Positions 1-6,340 of a stretch of 6,789 nt of DNA are shown piece after piece; positions within the stretch are counted from its first letter, which is position 1, and the number at the start of each line of letters is the position of its first letter. A program made the translations under genes and the position numbers. The notes under the pieces were generated by a model that saw nothing but the letters and a program-made list of their open reading frames with translations, was not told the origin of the DNA and made no database searches. This DNA comes from Candidatus Hydrogenedentota bacterium. Lineage in GTDB: Bacteria; Hydrogenedentota; Hydrogenedentia; Hydrogenedentales; CAITNO01. The stretch covers positions 1-6,789 of the forward strand of contig JAGLCZ010000749.1 of NCBI GenBank assembly GCA_023145975.1, given 5' to 3'.

Positions 1-368
1 TCCACCACATCGAAGTCGGCGAGTATAAGCCTGCCGACACCGATACGGCACAGGGCAAGGGCAACAGCGGATCCAAGCCCGCCCAAACCTGCAATACCCA
101 CTGTCGCGGCTTTCAAAACCCGGTGTATACCCGGTGTATGTCGCGCCGCCATCAGCGCTTCCAGTTCTTCTGGTGAAGGGATTTCGCCCCGGCGAATGAA
201 TACCACTTCATCCGATTCCTGAAGTATACAATCCGAACTAACAGGCATCCCGTTAAAGATAGTAATATCGGCATTCGGTTTTAGGTCTTCGCGCAGGGAA
301 AACAAGCTTGTGCCTGTTGTTATGCAGATAGGACGTTCACATACGGTGACTGTTATTGTAGTGGGCAT
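1..368 (-). CDS. thiF: ThiF-type sulfur-carrier adenylyltransferase with N-terminal ThiS-like domain (partial, C-terminus outside window)
   Basis: This is an E1-like enzyme. ThiF adenylylates the C-terminal glycine of the sulfur carrier ThiS, using ATP, so that sulfur can be loaded for making the thiazole ring of thiamine in the cytoplasm. I translated 122 codons by hand; the rest runs off the left edge. Residues 1-60 look like a ubiquitin/ThiS-like beta-grasp domain (NADITIFNGMPV, then DEVVFIRRGEIPS). A linker with RHTPG (76-80) follows, then the start of the Rossmann-like ATP-binding domain: GIAGLGGLGS (91-100), with the GxGGxGS nucleotide loop, and LILADFDVV, whose acidic end normally contacts ribose. 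This layout matches the fused ThiF subfamily rather than E. coli ThiF or MoeB. The start ATG directly follows the TAA of the M28-like gene with no spacer. There is no clear Shine-Dalgarno sequence, so translation may be coupled. The CxxC zinc motifs and catalytic region are not visible. A role with another ThiS/MoaD-like carrier cannot be excluded. Confidence 0.85.
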   Translation of the reverse strand, partial: MPTTITVTVCERPICITTGTSLFSLREDLKPNADITIFNGMPVSSDCILQESDEVVFIRRGEIPSPEELEALMAARHTPGIHRVLKAATVGIAGLGGLGSAVALALCRIGVGRLILADFDVV

Positions 369-1547
369 TTAATCATTCTCATCAAATCCAGGGATTTTAA
401 TATGGCGTTTTACAACTTCCCGACCGATGCATTCAGCAAACAGAGCGGCATCCCTCACTGCCTCCAAATCAATATTCTTGCATATATCTGAGCTTTTTCC
501 AAAATGGGCAGGAAGCCCGTCTTTTCCCAACCGTAAAATTGAGAGGGCGGGAATATTGTGTATCAGGGGGAGATAAGCATTGGAACATCGGTTATTTAGA
601 GTTGTGGGTAGGGCATGAAATTTTTTACTGTGCATTTTTGCAGCGGCAAGCAGTTCCGGATCGCAGGGCATCTGCTGTAACATGCCTTCTGTCTTGGTAT
701 AACACAATTGTCCAGCGCCTATACTTTCAATATTGATGACATAAGTATTTTCTGCCATGTGCGGATTTTCCGTCAATAGTGTTCTCATACCTTCCATATT
801 TGCATGATGACTGCCGGCGGCATAAAATAGTACCACTGAATTTTTGATAGGATTTTCCTGCAGCAGATCCGCAAGGTGTAACAAGGCTGTTACGCCGGAG
901 GCATTGCTGTTGGCACCCCGGTTTTGATTGATGAATAGTGCGCGGAGAAATCCTGCAGCTGCGATTAGCGTAAACAGACCTATACCGATCCAGCGCATTC
1001 CTTCTGTATAGGGGTTTACCTGCCCCCTGAATGCGCCCAGTGCATCAATACCGCAGGTGACCAGCACAAACAGCATGCACAGAATGATGCCGTAGTGCAG
1101 ATAGTATTTGGCGAACCGGGCTTCTATTCTGGAAAATGGATTGTCACTGGTATCCAGGAATGCAGTGAATACAATTGTGCAGGCGGCATCATGTGTTTTT
1201 GATTGGCCCATGGCGCTTGATGATGCGTAGTGCGGCAGAAAAGATGAAAGAATGGGGTAGCCCATGAATTCGGCAATATACACCAGGAAAATAACCAGCC
1301 CGTAAAAGAAAGCAGGCGTGGGCCACCATAGCGCCATCAGACCGACAACAATAAATTCAGCGAAATAGGCGGCGAAGAACAGACGGTAATTGCCGATGGC
1401 GTCAAAATCTATACCGTGCGCCTCATCCAGGGAAGAAGAGAGGCGGTTCGTTACGTATTCTGCAGCACGTTTTTCCGCATCCGTCTGTGGCAGGCGCGCT
1501 CCGAGTTCTTCGGCAAGAAAATGCAAATCTTTTTCAAGGGTGTCCAT
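369..1547 (-). CDS. Membrane-embedded M28-family peptidase homologue, probably catalytically dead
   Basis: This 392-residue protein has the scaffold of M28 (aminopeptidase Y/S type) zinc exopeptidases. The N-terminal helix is LGARLPQTDAEKRAAEYV (15-32), and the family glycine/serine loop GANSNASGV lies at 211-219. Two hydrophobic hairpins interrupt the fold, with predicted membrane segments near 56-75, 79-97, 150-172 and 186-206. There is no cleavable signal peptide. Metal-site positions are mostly lost. The His-x-Asp site reads A-F-L-D-T (129-133), so His is Phe130. The bridging Asp in GA(N/D)DN is Ser214. The catalytic Glu-Glu pair aligns with His247-His248. The next ligand is Glu274 (NIESIG), a conservative change, and His347 (PAHFGKSSD) may match the last ligand. 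I infer a pseudoenzyme, or one using altered metal chemistry. It starts 25 bp after the aspS stop without a clear ribosome-binding site, and its stop abuts the thiF start. M28 membership is fairly secure; its role is unknown. Confidence 0.8.
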   Translation of the reverse strand: MDTLEKDLHFLAEELGARLPQTDAEKRAAEYVTNRLSSSLDEAHGIDFDAIGNYRLFFAAYFAEFIVVGLMALWWPTPAFFYGLVIFLVYIAEFMGYPILSSFLPHYASSSAMGQSKTHDAACTIVFTAFLDTSDNPFSRIEARFAKYYLHYGIILCMLFVLVTCGIDALGAFRGQVNPYTEGMRWIGIGLFTLIAAAGFLRALFINQNRGANSNASGVTALLHLADLLQENPIKNSVVLFYAAGSHHANMEGMRTLLTENPHMAENTYVINIESIGAGQLCYTKTEGMLQQMPCDPELLAAAKMHSKKFHALPTTLNNRCSNAYLPLIHNIPALSILRLGKDGLPAHFGKSSDICKNIDLEAVRDAALFAECIGREVVKRHIKIPGFDEND

Positions 1548-1572
1548 GATAGGCGTATTCGTACCGTGCTGT

Positions 1573-3351
1573 CTATTCGTCTTCCGGCGGCAGTTTTATA
1601 TCGATATGCAGTTCATCGGTTTGATAGGAGTCCACCGTATTGGGAGCGCCCATGAGCAGGTCCTGGGCACGCTGATTCAGCGGGAACGCAATGATTTCAC
1701 GGATATTGGGTTCGTCTGCCAGTAACATGATAATACGGTCGAGACCGGGTGCAATACCTCCGTGAGGAGGGGCTCCGTAGTGAAACGCTTTCCATAGTGC
1801 AGGAAACTTTTCCTTAACCGTGTCTTCGGGGTATCCGGCAATTGCGAAGGCTTTGAGCATGATCTCCGGACGGTGGTTACGGATAGCGCCTGAGGACAGC
1901 TCTATGCCGTTACATACGATATCGTATTGGTAGGCCAATACATCAAGGGGATCGCCGTCTACCAGTACATCCATTCCGCCCTGGGGCATAGAGAAGGGGT
2001 TATGGCTGAATTCGATCTCCTTCGTATCGGGATTACGCTCGAACATGGGGAAATCTACTATCCAGCAGAAGGCAACGATATCCTTGTCTATTATTTCCAG
2101 TTTATGTCCCAGGGTCTGTCGTACTTTGCCCAATAACTCATTGGTTGCAGCACGGGGACCTGCTCCGAAAAACAGCGCATCGCCTTCTATTGCCCCTGTT
2201 CGTTCCAGAAGTGCTTCTTTTTCCGAATCACTCATGAACTTGGCAATAGGTCCTTTCATTTCGCCGTTACGCAGGGCAATCCACGCAAGCCCCTTTGCAC
2301 CTTCGGATTTTGCGTAACGTTCCATATTGTCAAAGAATTTGCGGGACTGTGTTGCCGCGCCTTTGGCATTGAGTACTTTAATAGCGCCGCCGCTTTGGGT
2401 TTGGCTGCTGAAAACTTTCAGTTTACAGTCCTGGAAGATATCGGTGCAGTCTATCATCTTCATGTCGAAACGAATATCGGGTTTATCGGTGCCGTACCAT
2501 TCAATGGCGTCCCGGAAAGCAATGCGCGGGAATACTTCGGCAACAATTTTCTTGCTGGACAGTTCTTTGAACAGGCGCACCATCAGTGCTTCCATTTCGC
2601 TGAAAAGGTCGTCCTGGGTGATATAGGACATTTCTATATCGATTTGGTAGAATTCGCCCGGACTGCGATCGGCGCGACTGTCTTCATCACGGAAGCAGGG
2701 TGCAATCTGGAAGTATTTGTCAAAACCCGATACCATGAGTAACTGTTTGAACTGCTGAGGGGCCTGGGGCAATGCATAGAACTGACCCGGATACAGACGA
2801 CTGGGAACAAGATAATCCCGGGCACCTTCAGGGGAGGAACTGGTGAGGATAGGCGTATGGTATTCTACAAAACCGCGTTCCACCATGTGTTGTCGTACCA
2901 GCGAAGTGGTGCGCGACCGTAACAGGATATTTTTGTGCATCCGTTCCCGTCGCAAATCCAGGAAGCGATGGCTAAGCCGGGTTTCTTCCGGACATTCCAA
3001 TTCCTGATTCACGGGAAAGGGCAAGGTCTCGCAGGCGGATTCCAGCAGGTAACTGGTTGCTACTACTTCGATTGCGCCTGTGTCCATATTTGGATTCAGG
3101 GTGTCCTCGGAACGGGCTATTACGTCCCCTTCGAAAGTGATAACGCTTTCGTTGCGCACCTTTTCAACTTCTCCAAAAAAAGGCGCATCCGGATTAACGA
3201 TAATTTGTGTTAAGCCGTAGTGGTCACGCAGATCAATAAAAATGACACCACCGTGATCACGTTTGCGATGAACCCAGCCGGATAATTTTACAGATGTGCC
3301 GGCGTCTTCTTTACGTAATGCGGCGCAGGTATGGGTACGATAGGGGTGCAT
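1573..3351 (-). CDS. aspS: Aspartyl-tRNA synthetase, probably non-discriminating (Asp/Asn)
   Basis: This is a class IIb aminoacyl-tRNA synthetase that attaches aspartate to tRNA in the cytoplasm. It has 592 residues, close to the 590 of E. coli AspRS. Domains in order: an OB-fold anticodon-binding domain (about 1-105); the catalytic core with a motif 1 region (GFVEYHTPIL, 160-169) and motif 2 (FRDEDSRADRSPGEFYQID, 220-238); the bacterial GAD insertion (about 270-410); and motif 3 (GIAPGLDRIIML, 532-543). The reading frame is open for 20 more codons upstream, with ATGs at 3411 and 3381. I chose the ATG at 3351 because GGAGG lies five bases upstream and because MHPYRTHTC is the usual family start. 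His33 in RKRDHGG sits where discriminating enzymes such as E. coli AspRS have Leu30. The Pro in GIAPG and the extra residue in motif 2 (SPGEFYQID) are shared with alphaproteobacterial-type enzymes. It is the first gene of the presumed aspS, M28-like, thiF operon. Confidence 0.97.
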   Translation of the reverse strand: MHPYRTHTCAALRKEDAGTSVKLSGWVHRKRDHGGVIFIDLRDHYGLTQIIVNPDAPFFGEVEKVRNESVITFEGDVIARSEDTLNPNMDTGAIEVVATSYLLESACETLPFPVNQELECPEETRLSHRFLDLRRERMHKNILLRSRTTSLVRQHMVERGFVEYHTPILTSSSPEGARDYLVPSRLYPGQFYALPQAPQQFKQLLMVSGFDKYFQIAPCFRDEDSRADRSPGEFYQIDIEMSYITQDDLFSEMEALMVRLFKELSSKKIVAEVFPRIAFRDAIEWYGTDKPDIRFDMKMIDCTDIFQDCKLKVFSSQTQSGGAIKVLNAKGAATQSRKFFDNMERYAKSEGAKGLAWIALRNGEMKGPIAKFMSDSEKEALLERTGAIEGDALFFGAGPRAATNELLGKVRQTLGHKLEIIDKDIVAFCWIVDFPMFERNPDTKEIEFSHNPFSMPQGGMDVLVDGDPLDVLAYQYDIVCNGIELSSGAIRNHRPEIMLKAFAIAGYPEDTVKEKFPALWKAFHYGAPPHGGIAPGLDRIIMLLADEPNIREIIAFPLNQRAQDLLMGAPNTVDSYQTDELHIDIKLPPEDE

Positions 3352-3356
3352 AACAG

Positions 3357-3361
3357 CCTCC
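3357..3361 (-). promoter_or_regulatory. Ribosome-binding site that fixes the aspS start
   Basis: On the minus strand this reads GGAGG, a perfect Shine-Dalgarno core, with five bases (CTGTT) before the ATG at 3349-3351. Neither of the two upstream in-frame ATGs (at 3381 and 3411) has a comparable purine run, so this site favours the shorter, family-length AspRS. Confidence 0.85.
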
Positions 3362-3432
3362 GGGAGTTCGTGCGTCGTCATGATGCGCACGGTATATTCC
3401 AGTGTGAACAAGAAAGATAATGAACGTTGCGC

Positions 3433-3462
3433 ATAGTATCACTAACGCCTGAAAACAGTCAA
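3433..3462 (-). promoter_or_regulatory. Predicted sigma70-type promoter for the aspS operon
   Basis: Read on the minus strand, a -35 box TTGACT (3457-3462, five of six matches to consensus) is followed after 18 bases by a -10 box TACTAT (3433-3438, four of six). A TGA immediately upstream of the -10 box gives an extended -10 element (TGn). Transcription would start near 3425-3427, leaving an untranslated leader of roughly 75 bases before aspS. I found no T-box specifier or anti-terminator structure and no GC hairpin followed by a T-run in this leader. The rest of the gap (3463-3579) holds no convincing terminator for the upstream glycosyltransferase gene and no gene. Confidence 0.6.
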
Positions 3463-3579
3463 CTTTTGGGGTGCAGAACGCAGGTCGCAGGTTCAAGCTC
3501 GAAACGCAGCTCTCTTTTGATTGAAGACTTCGGCAGGAGCAGTCAATACGACCAATAAGCATTGATTATAGCTGTTAGC

Positions 3580-5466
3580 TTACTCTTCAAGTTTTTTTAG
3601 GTGGTTTGTCTTGGTTAGCAGCGCATGTGCAGATTGATTTGCCACCAGTAAGACATGCCTGCTTCCCACGTTCTGGTCTTTGATAATATGTAATTCACGA
3701 TAGCTGGGACACAGTGCCAAAACCCATCGCCAGTCTCCTTCCTGTACTATGATAAAGGCAGGGGAGGCTCCATCCATTGCTTCGGATAAATTTTCGAGAA
3801 GGCTTACTATTGCAGTTTGGAAGGATTGCATAATATTTTTTTTGCCGTGAACGATTTCCTTACTTTCCTTCAGTGCTTTGAGCAAGAGTGATATCTCTTT
3901 GTTGCTGACCGAGGAGATGGATGTGATGGGGACATACCTAACTGCTTTCAGGACAGCGTGCTGCATCTTTGACTGCAAGGCTATTTTTTCAAAGGGGGTA
4001 GCATCAGACAGTTCCTCGATTTGGAGTAGTTCTCCGGGGATGCTTTTATGGAAGTGTTCCGCATAGTAAATATACTCCTCTCGCGAGAACCCGAATGAAT
4101 ACAGGTCGTATTTTACGCCAGTTCGAGAGAGATTACGGAGTGGGGTGCAGAATGATTTGGCAGACTTATGTGAATTTATCAATGGAAAACCCAGCACGGA
4201 AACACAAATCAGAAGCACAGTGGTCTGCAGCACGATCAGTTGTGAAAGTTTTCGTGATCCTTTGGATCCTCGTACTACCCAAAGAGTGTATCCGCCACAG
4301 GTTAGCGCACACAGACCCATTATTAGTATTGAGTAGTTCCAGAATACCTTGTATTCAGTAAGGAGAATGCCGAAAGTGGCCGAACCGATCAAGAGCAGAA
4401 TAGTTCCCCATGCGATACCCGTGTAGGTGCGCCAATGTCTTCGTTCGCCGTCCATTAAATCCAAAATGCTATGTGCTAATATTGCGGCGAAGGCTGGATA
4501 GAGGGGCAGCAAGTAGATGGCTCGCTTTCCAATACATATTGAGAAAAATACGAAGGAAGGAACAATCCAGTTCAATAAGAAACGTATTTCCTCTCCTTCT
4601 TTTCTTTGCTTCCAAACCCAAAGTATTGTCCATGGGAAAAATAGTGACCAGGGAAAAAGGTCTACAGGAAGATTGAGTAAATAGTACCACGGTGGGTTGG
4701 CGTGACTAATGCCCAGAAAGAAGCGTCCAAGGGTTTGTCTGAACAGGTTTGAAGCAATTCCGTTTGTAGCGTTAACCGAGTCTTCTACTGAAATAGCCAT
4801 CCGCGCGGGGATAAGCCATATTGCGAATAGGATAGTGACTGCTGTTAATCCCATAAATAGATGTAATTTTTTTCTTTCGGTTTTTTGTTTTCGAAAAAAG
4901 ATTATAGCTGTCAAAACGGGAAAAATTAATGCTGGTGGTCCTTTTGCAAAAGTACCGACAGCAATGGCAAGGTAGAATCCAACGAGATAGATATTACGCC
5001 GATCCTTATGCCAAAACCACAATAATACGAACGAAGTAGTAACACACATGGTGAGAAGCATATCAATTTGTCCGAAATGCGCCTGCCACCAAAACCGTTG
5101 GCTGGTTGCCAAAATTATTGCGGCCCAGAATGCAGTTCGTCTATCGTAAAGCTTTGTGACCAGGAGGTAGGTTAAGAGAACAGTAATCATTCCCGCCAAT
5201 GCTGAAGGAATTCTTGCGGGAAGTTCTGTTACATCGCCAAAGGGGATTGCAGCAACAGTTTGTGCCCAGAATAGCAGTGGAGGTTTTTCTTTGTAGGGAA
5301 GACCATTGACTCGAGGTACCAGATAGTCATTTGTTTGCATCATTTCGCGAGTGACCTCTGCAAATCGTGGTTCGTCAGGTGGCCACAAGTCATATCCACC
5401 CAGGTTTACCAAGAATAGAATAGCCGTTAAGATAACAAGTAGGAGTAGGTGTAATCGTGAGATCAT
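3580..5466 (-). CDS. Family 39 (ArnT/PMT-like) lipid-linked-sugar glycosyltransferase
   Basis: This is a 628-residue inner-membrane enzyme of the GT39/GT-C superfamily. The family moves a sugar from a polyprenyl-phosphate carrier to an acceptor on the periplasmic side; ArnT, for example, adds aminoarabinose to lipid A. After the first membrane helix (6-22) comes the signature loop with WPPDEPRFAEVTREM (28-42) and NGLPYKEKPPLLFW (54-67). Asp31, Glu60 and Lys61 have the spacing of the active-site Asp and Glu-Lys pair of ArnT as I recall it. FGQIDMLLT (131-139) supplies another conserved Asp, and KRAIYLLPLYPA (314-325) is the late family motif. I count about 12-13 membrane helices to residue 430, then a soluble tail of about 200 residues containing a long helical stretch (about 490-565). 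The start is supported by AGGAAG upstream. It lies 97 bp downstream of the GT2 gene, its likely donor-making partner. The family is secure, but the sugar and acceptor are unknown, so I give no arnT symbol. Confidence 0.9.
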   Translation of the reverse strand: MISRLHLLLLVILTAILFLVNLGGYDLWPPDEPRFAEVTREMMQTNDYLVPRVNGLPYKEKPPLLFWAQTVAAIPFGDVTELPARIPSALAGMITVLLTYLLVTKLYDRRTAFWAAIILATSQRFWWQAHFGQIDMLLTMCVTTSFVLLWFWHKDRRNIYLVGFYLAIAVGTFAKGPPALIFPVLTAIIFFRKQKTERKKLHLFMGLTAVTILFAIWLIPARMAISVEDSVNATNGIASNLFRQTLGRFFLGISHANPPWYYLLNLPVDLFPWSLFFPWTILWVWKQRKEGEEIRFLLNWIVPSFVFFSICIGKRAIYLLPLYPAFAAILAHSILDLMDGERRHWRTYTGIAWGTILLLIGSATFGILLTEYKVFWNYSILIMGLCALTCGGYTLWVVRGSKGSRKLSQLIVLQTTVLLICVSVLGFPLINSHKSAKSFCTPLRNLSRTGVKYDLYSFGFSREEYIYYAEHFHKSIPGELLQIEELSDATPFEKIALQSKMQHAVLKAVRYVPITSISSVSNKEISLLLKALKESKEIVHGKKNIMQSFQTAIVSLLENLSEAMDGASPAFIIVQEGDWRWVLALCPSYRELHIIKDQNVGSRHVLLVANQSAHALLTKTNHLKKLEE

Positions 5467-5475
5467 TATGTGTTT

Positions 5476-5481
5476 CTTCCT
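5476..5481 (-). promoter_or_regulatory. Ribosome-binding site of the GT39 gene
   Basis: The minus strand reads AGGAAG, ending nine bases before the ATG at 5464-5466. The surrounding 97-bp spacer (5467-5563) is AT-rich and contains a 12-base perfect palindrome, AAATATATATTT (5517-5528). I see no clear promoter or terminator there, so co-transcription with the GT2 gene is the simplest reading. Confidence 0.55.
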
Positions 5482-5563
5482 ATATTCTTCGTGGTGTGAA
5501 GACTATGATATTTTCCAAATATATATTTACAGCACTGAGATAATGGGTAGATTCATTTTATTA

Positions 5564-6304
5564 CTATTCTTCGATTCTGGGATTTATATATCGTTTGCGT
5601 AGCCATGCGACACCAACCAAATCGAATAGTCCACGCCACAAACGATTGTTCAGTCCATATTTAGAAATTCCATGGAGGCGTGGGTGGTGTGCAACAGGAC
5701 ACTCTATTACGCTGAATTCAGCATTTCTAACTAAAACGGCAAAAAATCGATGCATTCCATTGAAAGGTACAATGGAACGCACACATTTTTTTCTGAATCC
5801 TTTCGTGCCGCAGCCGGAGTCTCGAATACCATCGTGTAATATTCCATTACGTACCGTGTTTGCTATTTTGCTTGAAACTCTGCGTACCCAGGTGTCATTT
5901 CGAGTTGTACGATAGCCACAGACACAGTCATAGTCATTAAGAAGCTCAAGAATTCTCGGGAAATCTTCGGGATCATTCTGAAGGTCTCCATCAAGTGTCA
6001 GGATGTAGTTGCCTTGAGCATTATGCATTCCAGCTATTAACGCGGCTGACTGTCCCATGTTATGAATGAGGTGTAATGCACGTACACAGGAATCTGTGCT
6101 CTGCAGTTGTTCTAACTGTTCACGGGTATCATCAGTACTTCCATCGTTAATAAAAAGACATTCATAGGAATAGCTGTCTAAACGGGAAAATATTTCCTGA
6201 ACCCTTTGAGCTAACAGCGGAATGTTTTTCGCTTCATTGTAGCAGGGGATAACCACGGAAACTTCCGGGGAAGGGGCTATCCTACTATTTTTTTTGTCTG
6301 ACAT
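5564..6304 (-). CDS. Family 2 glycosyltransferase, polyprenyl-phosphate sugar transferase type (DPM1/ArnC-like)
   Basis: This 246-residue GT-A fold enzyme is predicted to transfer a sugar from a nucleotide donor to undecaprenyl phosphate at the cytoplasmic membrane face. The fold begins with SVVIPCYNEAKNIPLL (16-31), where family members start. Donor-binding motifs are DGSTDDT (54-60) and DGDLQNDP (105-112), with the metal-binding D-x-D. DTWVRRVSSKIAN (137-149) and RDSGCGTKGFRK (161-172) are typical of the dolichyl-phosphate mannose synthase-like group. HHPRLHGISKYGLNNR (206-221) is the usual basic C-terminal motif. Unlike ArnC or GtrB it has no C-terminal membrane helix pair, only a short amphipathic end, so it is probably membrane-associated. 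GGAG seven bases before the ATG supports the start, and the gene ends with tandem stops (TAG, TAA). It follows the methyltransferase gene by 36 bp and precedes the GT39 gene, which would use its product. The sugar is undetermined. Confidence 0.92.
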   Translation of the reverse strand: MSDKKNSRIAPSPEVSVVIPCYNEAKNIPLLAQRVQEIFSRLDSYSYECLFINDGSTDDTREQLEQLQSTDSCVRALHLIHNMGQSAALIAGMHNAQGNYILTLDGDLQNDPEDFPRILELLNDYDCVCGYRTTRNDTWVRRVSSKIANTVRNGILHDGIRDSGCGTKGFRKKCVRSIVPFNGMHRFFAVLVRNAEFSVIECPVAHHPRLHGISKYGLNNRLWRGLFDLVGVAWLRKRYINPRIEE

Positions 6305-6311
6305 TGCGGTT

Positions 6312-6315
6312 CTCC
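6312..6315 (-). promoter_or_regulatory. Ribosome-binding site of the GT2 gene
   Basis: The minus strand reads GGAG (within TTGGAGAA), seven bases before the ATG at 6302-6304. It sits inside the 36-bp gap after the upstream methyltransferase gene, which is too short for much else and supports an operon. Confidence 0.65.
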
Positions 6316-6340
6316 AAAACGTATATTTATGTTGTTTTAC

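Noticed and set aside
118..139. Exact tandem 11-base repeat (ACCCGGTGTAT twice) inside thiF, a possible slippage or phase-variation site
   Set aside because: The encoded RHTPGIHRV agrees with the usual family sequence in the correct frame, so it is not a recent expansion. Two copies are too few to suggest phase variation.
3352..3411. N-terminal extension of AspRS by 20 residues using the ATG at 3411 or 3381
   Set aside because: The family begins at the ATG at 3351, which has a perfect GGAGG five bases away, while the upstream ATGs have no ribosome-binding site.
3476..3512. Plus-strand stretch with GGTTCAAGC, like a tRNA T-loop, inside a possible tRNA remnant
   Set aside because: The flanking bases do not form the five-pair T-stem, and there is no anticodon arm, acceptor stem or CCA end. 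A short tandem CGCAGGT makes the resemblance easy to get by chance.
3311..3562. 83-codon minus-strand frame across the aspS upstream gap
   Set aside because: It overlaps the start of aspS in another frame, has no ribosome-binding site, and its translation resembles no family. The promoter signals lie within it.
3565..3570. Perfect TATAAT on the minus strand just after the GT39 stop, as a second aspS promoter
   Set aside because: No acceptable -35 box lies 16-18 bases upstream. The nearest, TTGAAG, is only 14 bases away.
5517..5528. AAATATATATTT palindrome in the GT2-GT39 gap as a terminator or operator
   Set aside because: It is pure A/T, with no stable GC stem and no following T-run. AT-rich spacers often contain such palindromes by chance.
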